Counted from the first letter of the stretch, positions 16,243 to 24,795 are shown. The stretch is DNA of 64,000 nucleotides from Pseudomonas farris (GCF_019145235.1 NZ_JAHSTV010000007.1:62001-126000); one strand, 5' to 3'. Translations and numbers: made by a program. Notes: generated from the sequence alone by a model not told the origin.

Positions 16243-16983
16243 TTAGAAGGCCTTGCTGGCACTGGCTACCACGGTGGCATTGCATAGATCGTCATAGCCG
16301 TACCAGCTCGCGCATTCGCTTTTCGACAGGTCGGTATCGACGTAACTGAGGCCCCAGGTCACGCCGACGAAATCACGGGTCAGTTTGGCTTCCCACTCGG
16401 TGTAGGCATCGCGGCTTTCACCGTTGGTGGACCAGAAAGCCGGGTCTTTGACGTCGTTGCGACCCACGCGCAGGTCCAGGCCGAACTCGGCCGGCAATTC
16501 GATTGTGTAGCTGAGGTAGGTGTAAAGGGTGTCCTGGTCCTCGCCAAAGAAGTTCGGCGTATCGTTTGAGTAGTTGGCGCCGAGCTTCACGCCATAAACG
16601 TCAAGGATGGCGTAGACCTCACTCATGTTGAATTGGCCTTCCTTTGGATAGTCGTACTTGAGGTACCCCAGATCGAGACTGATTGCTTCGGTCGCCTGCC
16701 AGTAGTAGCCCGCGTAGTACTCGAGTTCCTGCCGGGTCTTGTAGGGGCCGCCGAAATCGACATTCGAGGTCCAGGCGCCCATGTACAAGCCGCTGCTGTG
16801 CACCAGCGTGGCGCCGGCCTGAACCGCCGGATCCCCCAGGGTTTGCGAAATGCCACGAGTGCGGTAGTCACTGACAACGTCCAGGGTCATGTCCAGGCTG
16901 AAGTTGTCGTTAAGTGTCAATGCCTGGCTGGTCAGGGGAGCCAATACAAGGCTGACAAGGGTCAATGCTGAGCGTACGTTCAT
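16243..16983 (-). CDS. TorF-family putative porin
   Basis: 246 residues: signal peptide (MNVRSALTLVSLVLAPLTSQA), then a beta-rich outer-membrane part starting FSLDMTLDVVSDYRTRGISQTLGDPAVQAG, the characteristic beginning of the TorF (Gcw_chp) family, and ending in a terminal aromatic residue (SASKAF), as outer-membrane barrels do. It follows two amidohydrolase genes on the same strand, so it probably lets their substrate enter. The leader has TTATTTTT (16993-17000, reverse complement AAAAATAA), a Crc/Hfq-like motif just upstream of the start. Confidence 0.87.
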   Translation of the reverse strand: MNVRSALTLVSLVLAPLTSQALTLNDNFSLDMTLDVVSDYRTRGISQTLGDPAVQAGATLVHSSGLYMGAWTSNVDFGGPYKTRQELEYYAGYYWQATEAISLDLGYLKYDYPKEGQFNMSEVYAILDVYGVKLGANYSNDTPNFFGEDQDTLYTYLSYTIELPAEFGLDLRVGRNDVKDPAFWSTNGESRDAYTEWEAKLTRDFVGVTWGLSYVDTDLSKSECASWYGYDDLCNATVVASASKAF

Positions 16984-17096
16984 ACAAATCTCTTATTTTT
17001 ATGGATCAGCGGGTGATTTCGGGCATGGCGTTGCCCAGCCCCTCGCCATCGAGGAGCAGGAGCATTTTTTGGCTGCTGCCGGCGAATGGTCGGTCG

Positions 17097-18839
17097 TCAG
17101 GACGCGGGCGCGTAAACCTGCTTGCCGGCGAAGAAAGTCTTCAGCACTTTGGTGTCGAACAGTTCGTCGTCGCTGACCTTGAACACATCGCGGTCGAGGA
17201 TGATCAGATCGGCCTGTTTGCCGGGCGCCAGCGAGCCAATCTGTTGATCCAGCCGCAGGACTTTGGCGGCATTGAGGGTGTAGGCGTAGAACATGGTCTG
17301 GCGATCAATGCGTTCATTGGCATTCAACACACCCAGCGGCCCTTTGCGAGTGCTGGCCTGAGCGATGGCATTCCACGGGTTGGGGCTGGACACCGGCCAG
17401 TCACTGCCACCGGCGATGACCGCTCCGGCGTTATGCAGGGACCTGGCGGGATACTGATATCCGTAAGCGAACGCGCTGATATACGGTTTGACCAACTCCA
17501 CCGTGTAAGACTCGCCGGTAGCCCACAGCAGTTGCATGGAAGCGAGCACGCCAAGCTGCTTGAAGCGCGGGAATTCCTTTGGATTGACCAGTTGCAGGTG
17601 AGTGATGCTGTGGGCCATCGGTGTCGGGTTGAGCTTGCGTGCGTATTCAAAGCCATTGAGTGACTCACGTACGGCACGGTCGCCGACCGCATGCGTGTGC
17701 ACAATCCAGTCACGCTTCTCCGCCGCGACTACCAATTCACCAAAGTGTGCCGGGTCGATCAGCAGCTGACCGTTTTTGTGACTGTTGGTGAACGGAACAA
17801 TCACCGCTGCCGTCTGCCCCGGAAACTCCAGAACGCCGTCAGCGAAGACCTTGATGCCAGGGAAGCTCAGGTTGGGCACGCCCTCGAATTTCTTCATCAC
17901 CTTGGCCAGCACTTCCAGATCGGCCGACCGGCTTTTTGGGTTGGCCAGCAGCAGAGCCGCGACGTGGGCGTTGAGCTCGCCCTTCTCTGCGAGTTCGCGG
18001 TAAAGCGGTAGAACACCGTAACTCTGCTCGGTGGCCTGGAAATCGAACAGCGAATCACCACTTCCGGCATTCGCTGCCGCGTCCATCCAGGCGGTAACGC
18101 CATATTGATTATTGACCTTCACCGCCTCACGGGCAGCCTTCAACATGACCTCGTTGCCGGGCGCGGGAATCTGACTGCGTACCTTGTCCCAGCGCGACTC
18201 GGCGAACAAACCATTGGGGGTGAAGTCCGCTGCGTGCCCCACGAAGCTGCGGTCCTGTTCCGACAGACCTTTTACCAATGCCGCGTCGATCTTCAGACGC
18301 TTGAGCATCGCGTTGTTGGCCCAGCCGGTATGCCCGTCAATCCCGCTGAGGACCACCGGTTGGTCCGCCCAGCGTCCCTGATTGAAGCGCTGACCGAGCT
18401 CGCGGCTTTTCTCCCAATAGGCCGAACTCACCCCGGCAATACTGATCACGTCACCGGCCCGTGCACGCCCCGCTTCATCCTGCTCGATCACCCATTGCTC
18501 GAGTTCCGGCAATGGCTTTACTTCATCCAGCAGATTGGCCCCCTGGCTGTTGAAGGCCGCAACGACCGGGTGACTATGGGTATCAATCATTCCAGGCATC
18601 AATACTTTGCCCGCCAGATCGATTCGTTGCGTCTGGGCATCGGCCAGGGCGTTGATCTCGGCATCGCTGCCCACTTTTAGAATCTTGCCGTCTTGCACCG
18701 CCACTGCCTGAACCAGTGCTTGACCGGGTTCGGCGGTAAAGACCTTGCCGTTGAACAGCACAAGATCAGCGGCGGCCATGGCCTGCACCGAGGAAAGGGC
18801 CAGGGCTGCGGCCAACAGGTTGGGAATGAATAGTTGCAT
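17097..18839 (-). CDS. Exported YtcJ-type amidohydrolase (second of pair)
   Basis: 580 residues: a signal peptide (MQLFIPNLLAAALALSSVQAMA) and an amidohydrolase of the YtcJ-like group. It shows ADLVLFNGKVFTAEPG at the N-terminus, the metal site MPGMIDTHSHP (HxH) near residue 85, HTHAVGDRAVRESLNGFEYA (metal His), HSITHLQLV, AGGSDWPVSSPNPWNAI with the catalytic Asp, and a C-terminal LAPGKQADLIILDRDVF. Substrates of this group are mostly unknown amides or N-formyl compounds. It starts 18 bases after the stop of the first amidohydrolase. AATAAAAACAA before the start fits a Crc/Hfq site. Confidence 0.9.
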   Translation of the reverse strand: MQLFIPNLLAAALALSSVQAMAAADLVLFNGKVFTAEPGQALVQAVAVQDGKILKVGSDAEINALADAQTQRIDLAGKVLMPGMIDTHSHPVVAAFNSQGANLLDEVKPLPELEQWVIEQDEAGRARAGDVISIAGVSSAYWEKSRELGQRFNQGRWADQPVVLSGIDGHTGWANNAMLKRLKIDAALVKGLSEQDRSFVGHAADFTPNGLFAESRWDKVRSQIPAPGNEVMLKAAREAVKVNNQYGVTAWMDAAANAGSGDSLFDFQATEQSYGVLPLYRELAEKGELNAHVAALLLANPKSRSADLEVLAKVMKKFEGVPNLSFPGIKVFADGVLEFPGQTAAVIVPFTNSHKNGQLLIDPAHFGELVVAAEKRDWIVHTHAVGDRAVRESLNGFEYARKLNPTPMAHSITHLQLVNPKEFPRFKQLGVLASMQLLWATGESYTVELVKPYISAFAYGYQYPARSLHNAGAVIAGGSDWPVSSPNPWNAIAQASTRKGPLGVLNANERIDRQTMFYAYTLNAAKVLRLDQQIGSLAPGKQADLIILDRDVFKVSDDELFDTKVLKTFFAGKQVYAPAS

Positions 18840-18857
18840 CGGAACACTCTCTTGTTT

Positions 18858-20726
18858 TTATTGGGCGATTCGGGATGTGGAAGCTTGTGACAACGCCTTC
18901 GGGTCAAGTCCAACGAACGGCGCCTTGGCCCACACGACCTTGCCGCCGACTACCGTCAGCAGCACCTCGTTTCGGCCCAGCTCATCCTCCGGCACCTGCA
19001 TGAAGTTCTTGTCCAATACGATCAAGTCGGCGAACTTGCCCACTTCGACCGAACCGACAACAGCGTCCAGTTTCAGCTGTTCAGCGGCGTTCATGGTGAT
19101 GGTGCGCAGCACATCAGTGCGCGACAGCGCCGGCTCGGCATTCAACCTGCCGGCATACTTGGGGCCATAGCTGTGCGGGTTCAGCGGATCGCCTGAACGG
19201 GTGACACCGATCTTCAGCGCCAGGAATTCATCAAGCGGGTCGACAGGCCAGTCGCTGCCATAAGCAACCCGACCGCCAGCGCGGCTGATGCTGCCCGATG
19301 GCTCCATGCGGGCAAAACGCGCCGGGCCGAGATGATCGCTGGTGCCGTCGACCGTGGACGGCGCCTGCTGGGCCCACTGAAACGACATGTTGGCGGTCAC
19401 GTCGAGCGCCTTGAAGCGTGAATAGTCGGCGGGGTCCACCGATTCGGCGTGAGTAATGGCCGGACGAAAACCGTTACCCGGCAGTTGCTGGCGCACGTAT
19501 TCGATACCGTTCAACGAGTCACGCACCGCTCGATCCCCGGTGGCGTGAAGGTGCGGATCGAGGCCGACCTGCACCGCTTGCAACAGCAGCGGATTGAGCA
19601 CTTGCGGCGGGAAGTACAGCTCACCGGCATTCTTGCCAGGCGTCCACTTGGGCGCGGCATCGGTGCCGGCATTGCGCAAGTACGGCGCCAACATTGCCCC
19701 GGTATCCGCTGGAGCGTTGATGATGCCGTCCATGAACAATTTGACGTGACGCATGCTCACACCCGGCGCGACTTTGGCTTCGCCCTGGTCGTAGGTGTTG
19801 GCCAGTGCCTTGGCCTCGGCAATGGTTTTCGCCGGGTCTGCAGCGGCGGCGGCAGGGTCGAGTTTGATCGCCAGCAAGGCCCGTGCAGTCAGTTCGCCCG
19901 ACTGTTGCAGGGTGGTAAATGCTTTGCCATTTTCAGGCCCCGACAAGGCATCGAAGAAACTGGTGATGCCTTGCTGACGCATGGCGTCGAGCGCCGCGCG
20001 GGTCTGCTTGAGTTTTTCTGCGTCGCTGGCCGGCGGCACCACGGCGGCCATGGCATCGGCGGCACCGTCTTCACAGATACCGGTCGGGTTGCCGGCGCTG
20101 TCGCGGATGTACTTGCCATCCCCCGGATTGACCGTGTGCTTGTTGACGCCAGCGACTGCCAGGCCGCGAGAGTTTGTCAGCACGGTATGGAAGTCGGTGG
20201 AACGGACCTGAATCGGGCGAGTGGTCTTGAGCGCATCCAGCGTCGACTTGTCGGGATCGCCGTCGAGCCCGGTCATGCCCATGCGGTCCCAACTGCCCAC
20301 TTCAAGCCAGACATCCGGGCCCTTACCCTTGTCGGCATCCAGACACGCCTGAATGGTTTCCTGGAAAACCTTGCGGGTCATCGTCTGGTATTTCAGGTCG
20401 CACAACGTCATGGCGCGACCGCCGTCCCCCGGATGCATGTGCGCATCGACGAAGCCGGGCATCAACATGCGCCCCGCCAGATCGATCAGCTGGGTCTGCG
20501 TGCCGATGTACGAAGCAACGCCTTCATCGCTGCCGACATAGACGATTTTCCCGCCCGTGACGGCGATCGCCTGCTGCACGGAATTCTTGCCATCGACGGT
20601 GTAGACATAGCCGTTGCGCATCACCATGTCAGCCGGTGTCGACCCCTGTGTCTGACACCCCACCAGCGCCATGCAGGAAAATGCCGTTGTCGACGCAACG
20701 GCGATAAACAGCCTGGAAAATTTCAA
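18858..20726 (-). CDS. YtcJ-type amidohydrolase lipoprotein (first of pair)
   Basis: About 622 residues. The N-terminus has a lipobox (MALVGC), so the enzyme is probably membrane-anchored and periplasmic. Amidohydrolase motifs are in order: MVMRNGYVYTVDGKNS, MPGFVDAHMHPGDGG (HxH), HLHATGDRAVRDSLNGIEYV, PAITHAESVDP, VAYGSDWPVDPLDEFLA and VEVGKFADLIVLDKNF. I prefer the TTG at 20726, because GAGG lies eight bases upstream; an ATG at 20780 gives an unlikely N-terminus, so the start is uncertain. It is paired with a second YtcJ-like gene and a porin. Confidence 0.85.
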   Translation of the reverse strand: MKFSRLFIAVASTTAFSCMALVGCQTQGSTPADMVMRNGYVYTVDGKNSVQQAIAVTGGKIVYVGSDEGVASYIGTQTQLIDLAGRMLMPGFVDAHMHPGDGGRAMTLCDLKYQTMTRKVFQETIQACLDADKGKGPDVWLEVGSWDRMGMTGLDGDPDKSTLDALKTTRPIQVRSTDFHTVLTNSRGLAVAGVNKHTVNPGDGKYIRDSAGNPTGICEDGAADAMAAVVPPASDAEKLKQTRAALDAMRQQGITSFFDALSGPENGKAFTTLQQSGELTARALLAIKLDPAAAAADPAKTIAEAKALANTYDQGEAKVAPGVSMRHVKLFMDGIINAPADTGAMLAPYLRNAGTDAAPKWTPGKNAGELYFPPQVLNPLLLQAVQVGLDPHLHATGDRAVRDSLNGIEYVRQQLPGNGFRPAITHAESVDPADYSRFKALDVTANMSFQWAQQAPSTVDGTSDHLGPARFARMEPSGSISRAGGRVAYGSDWPVDPLDEFLALKIGVTRSGDPLNPHSYGPKYAGRLNAEPALSRTDVLRTITMNAAEQLKLDAVVGSVEVGKFADLIVLDKNFMQVPEDELGRNEVLLTVVGGKVVWAKAPFVGLDPKALSQASTSRIAQ

Positions 20727-20892
20727 CTGCCTCACCTCTATTTTTATAGTTTTGGAAGTGGCCCGAACAGACGGCCGCAAGCCTCTGATATGCAGGCATA
20801 CCCTATAGGGCGCGGGCGTCGGATGGACCTCTACAAATGAGGAGGGGTGAGGTAATTAAATGACAGGGGGCCGATCGGGTGTAGCGGCGGAA

Positions 20893-20942
20893 CCTGTGGG
20901 AGCGGGCTTGCTCGCGAAGGCGGCGGCACAGTCAACATTGAT
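20893..20942. repeat. Truncated REPIN (left arm only)
   Basis: CCTGTGGGAGCGGGCTTGCTCGCGAAGG followed by the usual GGCGGCACAGTCAACATTGAT spacer start, but the right-hand inverted arm is missing and unrelated sequence follows. Confidence 0.8.
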
Positions 20943-21039
20943 CGAAGAGGCTTGTTTAAAAGACCTCAAAGTTACGTCCTGAAAGCTACAAAACCTTGCG
21001 CCGTTGCCTACGGCTGCACCAGAATCCGCCGGCTTGTGC

Positions 21040-21283
21040 GCCTGGAGCCCCGCCGGTAACTTGATTCGCATCACTGATTCCCAGTGATCGGGTTTAGCAG
21101 CCCGGCTAGTCATTCACGGTTGCACATGTCTTATCCAGTCAGGCTTTCGCCTGCACTTGATGGTGGCTGTGCGCATGGCACCTTCGGGTGCGCCGGGTTT
21201 TGGGTGACTACCGGTCTGCTAACTTGCGCACAGCTGCCACCCTTTCGTATAGCAGCGAGATGGTTGCGGCCTCACTAGAGGTT
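21040..21283 (+). ncRNA. Candidate structured RNA leader of the DUF6124-type gene
   Basis: About 240 bases with several stable helices and no ORF. CAGGC-TTTC-GCCTG forms a hairpin near 21139-21152. GGTGGCTGTGCGCA at 21162-21175 pairs with TGCGCACAG-CT-GCCACC at about 21226-21242, closing a multi-branch loop that contains GGCACC-TTCG-GGTGC (UUCG tetraloop). Upstream, GGG-TTTAGCAG-CCC can form a further hairpin. The structure ends about 50 bases before the DUF6124 start. It may be a cis-regulatory leader or a separate small RNA; I know of no Rfam name that I can assign with confidence. Confidence 0.5.
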
Positions 21284-21290
21284 AGTCCCC

Positions 21291-21650
21291 ATGTTCAAGG
21301 CAACGCCCAACCCGCCGGTCACAGACCCGGCGTCCCCCTACGAATCTCTCGACTCAAAAAAACTCAATGAGGCCGCCGAACGCGCCCTCAACTTCCACTT
21401 CCCGTCGAATGCCGACATCAAAGCTACCGCGCGTACACCCAGCACTATGCTTTCCGTGAACCCAGAAGCCACAGCCGAAACCCTGGCGGTTTTTTTGGTC
21501 GAGACGCTGGCCTCGGTCGATGTGATGGTCCATCAGTTGGTGGATCATCTGGAGGGTGAATCGCGCTACGCCCTGCTGGGCATTTCAAACAGCATCATGG
21601 TGGCGGAGATCACGGCGAACCGGGTGCTGGATAAAATCGATACCCCTTAG
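21291..21650 (+). CDS. DUF6124 (formerly DUF3077-type) family protein
   Basis: 119 residues starting MFKATPNPPVTDPASPYESLDSKKLNEAAERALNF, the recognisable N-terminus of a family of about 100-120 residues that is abundant in Pseudomonas and often present in several copies per genome. The rest is a helical bundle (ETLAVFLVETLASVDVMVHQLVDHLEG and LLGISNSIMVAEITANRVLDKI). No function is known. GAGGTTAGTCCCC precedes the ATG. The strongly structured upstream region suggests post-transcriptional control. Confidence 0.8.
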   Translation: MFKATPNPPVTDPASPYESLDSKKLNEAAERALNFHFPSNADIKATARTPSTMLSVNPEATAETLAVFLVETLASVDVMVHQLVDHLEGESRYALLGISNSIMVAEITANRVLDKIDTP

Positions 21651-21669
21651 AAACGTGAGCTCCATTCCT

Positions 21670-21701
21670 CTGTAGGAGCGAGCGGTGCGGCGATCCTACA
21701 G
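21670..21701. repeat. Short palindromic repeat (TGTAGGA type)
   Basis: CTGTAGGA ... TCCTACAG ends enclose GCGAGCGGTGCGGCGA. It is a REP-like single element of another class than the GTGGGAGCGGGC type, between the DUF6124 and antitoxin genes. Confidence 0.6.
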
Positions 21702-21783
21702 GGGGTGCGTTGTAGCTGGATTAGGTCTTTTCTGCCATTTGGCACTATAGTTCATGCCAGATGACAAAGCAGCGGAGGCTGCC

Positions 21784-22359
21784 ATGAGCGCCAAGAAAAA
21801 AGATGTTGTAGTCGACGAGGCTGTCAAAGATGCCAGCCCAAAAAGAAAGGTTAAACCACGCGAATCCAATGTTGCCGTAACCGTCTTGAGTAATGGCGAG
21901 CGTGCGGTGAAGGTGAAAATGCCGGGGTCGAGTCGCGTGCCCCCAATGGTTGCGGTCTTGCTTTCTGGAAAAAATAGCGATGATCGTATGGAGATTTACA
22001 GGGCCGTTAAAAACGGTTTTCCGCTGCAGTCGGTGCTCGACATGATCGAAAACAGCGAGGTGTATAAGCAACGTGGCGTGCTGTCGAAAATCGTTGGTGC
22101 ATCTGATCGCACGCTTGCGCGGCGGTTGAAAACGCCCAATGAAGCGTTGACCGCGGAGCAAAGCACGCGAGCGCTCAACTATGCAGAGGTCTTGGAAAAG
22201 GCAACGGATGTGCTGGGTTCGCGTGAGCTTGCCGAGCAGTGGATGGTCAAACCTGCTCGGGGTCTGGATGGTGAGGTGCCCATCGACCTGATTTCAAATT
22301 CGGTCGGGTATGAGTTGGTGACTGACTTTCTGACGCGCATTGAGTACGGGGTCTATTGA
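21784..22359 (+). CDS. Xre/MbcA/ParS-type antitoxin of a RES-Xre module
   Basis: 191 residues. A basic, disordered N-terminus (MSAKKKDVVVDE..KRKVKPRE) is followed by a degenerate Xre-type DNA-binding part (VLSKIVGASDRTLARRLKTPNEALTAEQSTRALNYAEVLEKATDVLGS) and the C-terminal toxin-binding domain (AEQWMVKPARGLDGEVPIDLISNSVGYELVTDFLTRIEYGVY), the DUF2384-type ending of this antitoxin class. ATG 21784 has GCGGAGG at proper distance; an ATG at 21754 is less likely. Its stop overlaps the RES toxin start (TGATG). It should neutralise the toxin and autorepress. Confidence 0.92.
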   Translation: MSAKKKDVVVDEAVKDASPKRKVKPRESNVAVTVLSNGERAVKVKMPGSSRVPPMVAVLLSGKNSDDRMEIYRAVKNGFPLQSVLDMIENSEVYKQRGVLSKIVGASDRTLARRLKTPNEALTAEQSTRALNYAEVLEKATDVLGSRELAEQWMVKPARGLDGEVPIDLISNSVGYELVTDFLTRIEYGVY

Positions 22360-22856
22360 TGGCTAAAGACCCTTTGAGCAGTGAGATTCACTTCTGGCGC
22401 CTTGATCCTGCTGAGCATGCCCCCACCTGGAATTCGGGCGTAGGGGCTGAAAAAGTCGGTGGGCGCTGGAACCCTAAAGGTATGGCCACGGTTTATGCAG
22501 CCCTGGATGCCTCTACGGCCATCCTTGAAGTTGCGGTGCATAAAAATTTCGACGCGCTGGATTGCAAGCCCCATCGTCTTACGCAGGCCCGAGTGCTGAA
22601 CCCGTCCAGGATTTATGTGGTGCAGCCCGACAGCATTGCAAACTCTAATTGGCTGGTACCGGGCACCCCAAGTCGCAGCCAGCAACAGTTCGGTGCGGAC
22701 CTGTTAAGTGTGTACCCCTTTGTGTTGGTCCCTTCTAGTGTCTCGCCGCATAGCTGGAATTTGTTGATGAACCCGCAATTGGCTAATGGGTTGTACGAGT
22801 TGGTGTTGCAAGAGCCTTTTGCCCTTGATGGGCGGCTTAATAAGCCTTCGTCTTAA
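22359..22856 (+). CDS. RES-domain toxin
   Basis: 165 residues of the RES family, the toxin half of RES-Xre systems. The N-terminal block WRLDPAEHAPTW..GAEKVGGRWNPKGMATVYAALDASTAILEVAVH carries the conserved Arg, Tyr and Glu of the NAD-binding pocket plus the Arg-Trp-Asn signature. Characterised RES toxins break down NAD+ (glycohydrolase or phosphorylase activity) and stop growth. ATG 22359 overlaps the antitoxin stop codon, so translation is coupled. The lower use of GC-ending codons compared with the core genes suggests lateral transfer. Confidence 0.92.
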   Translation: MAKDPLSSEIHFWRLDPAEHAPTWNSGVGAEKVGGRWNPKGMATVYAALDASTAILEVAVHKNFDALDCKPHRLTQARVLNPSRIYVVQPDSIANSNWLVPGTPSRSQQQFGADLLSVYPFVLVPSSVSPHSWNLLMNPQLANGLYELVLQEPFALDGRLNKPSS

Positions 22857-22904
22857 AGGTGCCTTCGCGGGCAAGCCTCCATGCCAGTCAGTTAAGCCGC
22901 GGAA

Positions 22905-22998
22905 CCTGTGGGAGCGGGCTTGCTCGCGAAGACGGCGGCACGGTCAACATTGATGTTGCCTGACCCACCGCTTTCGCGAGCAAGCCCGCTCCCACAGG
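22905..22998. repeat. REPIN doublet
   Basis: CCTGTGGGAGCGGGCTTGCT and its inverted copy with a spacer containing GACGGCGGCACGGTCAACATTG. It lies between the RES toxin gene and the convergent LuxR gene. A different half element, TTCGCGGGCAAGCC, is at 22864. Confidence 0.9.
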
Positions 22999-23006
22999 GA
23001 TTGCGC

Positions 23007-23975
23007 TCAACTGACTGGCATCGCTGAACGCAGCACCGAACCCAGTTCCACCTTGCTCTTCACACCCAGTTGCAAGTAACAGTTGCGCAGATAGGTGCGC
23101 ACTGTCGCAGGACTCAACTCCAGGATTTTTGCAATTTCCTTGTAGGAATGGCCGGCGGCGAACAGCATGGCTGCCGTTCGCTCGCGTGGCGCAAGCATCG
23201 CCCCGCGTGACTGGGCTTCGAGCGACAGGATGACGTGCTCGGCGTTTGGGCTCAGTGTCAGGGCGCAGCGGCCCAGGCGCATAACGCAGGGTGCCTTTTG
23301 CAGTTGCGCGATCACCTGCGCGGGAAGCGTTGAACCGTTCCAGCCGGGTAACTCACGCTCAATGGCGGCACACAGCGTTGCCCCCACGTACAGCAAGCTG
23401 CCGTCCATGCGCGCGACGCCAAAGTCCGACGCCCCGCTGCCGGTGTCGAAACGGATCATGTCCTGCACCTGGAATCGCCACAGCTGCAACAGGTGGTCGC
23501 AGAAGGCCGAAAACAGATCGGCCTCACTGTCGTTGAAAGCCGAGGCATCAACGCCTCGGTAGAGACAGACAAAGAACATCAAACCGCTTTCGGGTAACTC
23601 GAAGGTGATGCACATCAGGTAGTAGAGATCGTGGCGCCGAGCGAAGGCGTTCACTTCTTCATTGGGGTCGGTGAAGCCACTGTCGCGCACGACCTCACCG
23701 GGTCGACTCATGGTGTCATGGGAGAATTTGTCGTTGCGCGCACACGTGTGCCACTCGGCGGCAAACGACTCGGGCAGGTTGATTCGCCCGTGCATCCAGT
23801 TTCTGGGCGAAACATCGACACCTAATGCAGACATCTCCCCCCACCAGGCCGAAGTGAAGGGCACCAGTTGGCTGAATGCCTGCAGGCCGTCGGTGATGAA
23901 CCGGGATGCACCACGATCCCGGGCAAGACGCCCCAGGTGCAATACGCAAAGATTGAACGCTTGCAGCGTTGCCAT
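23007..23975 (-). CDS. LuxR-type helix-turn-helix transcriptional regulator
   Basis: About 322 residues with a C-terminal LuxR/GerE helix-turn-helix: LAPRERTAAMLFAAGHSYKEIAKILELSPATVRTYLRNCYLQLGVKSKVELGSVL. The large N-terminal part (ITDGLQAFSQLVPFTSAWWGEMSALG, and later LMFFVCLYRG) looks like a sensory domain of the PAS/GAF kind, with no receiver or autoinducer-binding signature. Starts at 24056 or 24011 are also possible; I chose ATG 23975 because AAGG precedes it and the conserved-looking part begins there. Target genes are unknown; the isochorismatase gene lies just upstream on the same strand. Confidence 0.82.
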   Translation of the reverse strand: MATLQAFNLCVLHLGRLARDRGASRFITDGLQAFSQLVPFTSAWWGEMSALGVDVSPRNWMHGRINLPESFAAEWHTCARNDKFSHDTMSRPGEVVRDSGFTDPNEEVNAFARRHDLYYLMCITFELPESGLMFFVCLYRGVDASAFNDSEADLFSAFCDHLLQLWRFQVQDMIRFDTGSGASDFGVARMDGSLLYVGATLCAAIERELPGWNGSTLPAQVIAQLQKAPCVMRLGRCALTLSPNAEHVILSLEAQSRGAMLAPRERTAAMLFAAGHSYKEIAKILELSPATVRTYLRNCYLQLGVKSKVELGSVLRSAMPVS

Positions 23976-24088
23976 CGACGCCTTGGCGCCGACCTCATCA
24001 CCCTCCTCCATCGTTCTGATCCCGTTCGCTGCATGGCGTATTATCTTTTTGACCATGCCATAGGCGCAGCGATTGCGTCCAGCCCCAG

Positions 24089-24111
24089 GCGCGCAAGCTC
24101 GCTCGCCACGG
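24089..24111. repeat. Half REP element
   Basis: GCGCGCAAGCTCGCTCGCCACGG is the inverted form of a CGTGGCGAGCGAGCTTGCGC REP, in the short gap between the LuxR and isochorismatase genes. Confidence 0.5.
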
Positions 24112-24125
24112 GACTGGCATTGTTT

Positions 24126-24659
24126 TCAGACTTTGATTTCACTGGCCGGCATTACATCGATCCGCGCCACGGAGCCGGTCAGGTGCGCCAGATCCTTATT
24201 GTGTTCGGCGATGATGTCTTCGGCGCTCATCATGCCGTTGTCGATGGTGGAATGGGCGTCGGCCACCAGCACGACGTCGTAGCCCAATTGATGCGCCTGG
24301 CGGACGGTGGCGTTGACGCAGTAGTCGGTTTGCAGACCGCAGATGATCAGGCGGTCGGCTTCCAGTTCTTGCAGATGTTCATGCAAGCGGGTCTGGTAGA
24401 ACGAATCCGGGGTGGTTTTGCGCAGCCGCAGGTCTTGGGGTGAAGTCTTCAGACCATCGGCCAGTTGCCAGCCTTCGCTGCCGTATTGCAGCAGGTCGCC
24501 CTCTTCTTCGTGCTGGATCAGGATGACCGGGATGTCGGCGGCCCGGGCTTTGGTGCTGAGATCGTTGATGGTATCGATGACGCGCTTGATGTCGAAGCAT
24601 TCATACTCGCCGGTGCACAGCGCGCGTTGGACATCAATGATCAGGAGTGCGGTGCTCAT
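24126..24659 (-). CDS. Isochorismatase-family cysteine hydrolase
   Basis: 177 residues with the catalytic triad of the family: Asp9 in ALLIIDVQRAL, a Lys in LRKTTPDSFYQTRL, and Cys in LIICGLQTDYCVNATVRQA. It ends with DVVLVADAHSTIDNGMMSAEDIIAEHNKDLAHL. Such enzymes hydrolyse N-carbamoyl compounds, nicotinamide-like amides or related substrates; the precise one is not apparent. AAGGAAGCC precedes the ATG. Single gene. Confidence 0.9.
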   Translation of the reverse strand: MSTALLIIDVQRALCTGEYECFDIKRVIDTINDLSTKARAADIPVILIQHEEEGDLLQYGSEGWQLADGLKTSPQDLRLRKTTPDSFYQTRLHEHLQELEADRLIICGLQTDYCVNATVRQAHQLGYDVVLVADAHSTIDNGMMSAEDIIAEHNKDLAHLTGSVARIDVMPASEIKV

Positions 24660-24795
24660 GGCTTCCTTCCTTAGATAGGTCGGTAAAACGATGGATTACA
24701 ACTCCCGTTCTGGTCTGTAGCAGCTGTCGAGGCTGCGTTCGAGGATCGGAGATCGGGGCCACCCGGGGAGTTCAGGTGGCCGCTGATCGCCTGTT

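Noticed and set aside
19449..20840. 463-codon forward frame
   Set aside because: Antisense to the amidohydrolase gene and reading through its promoter.
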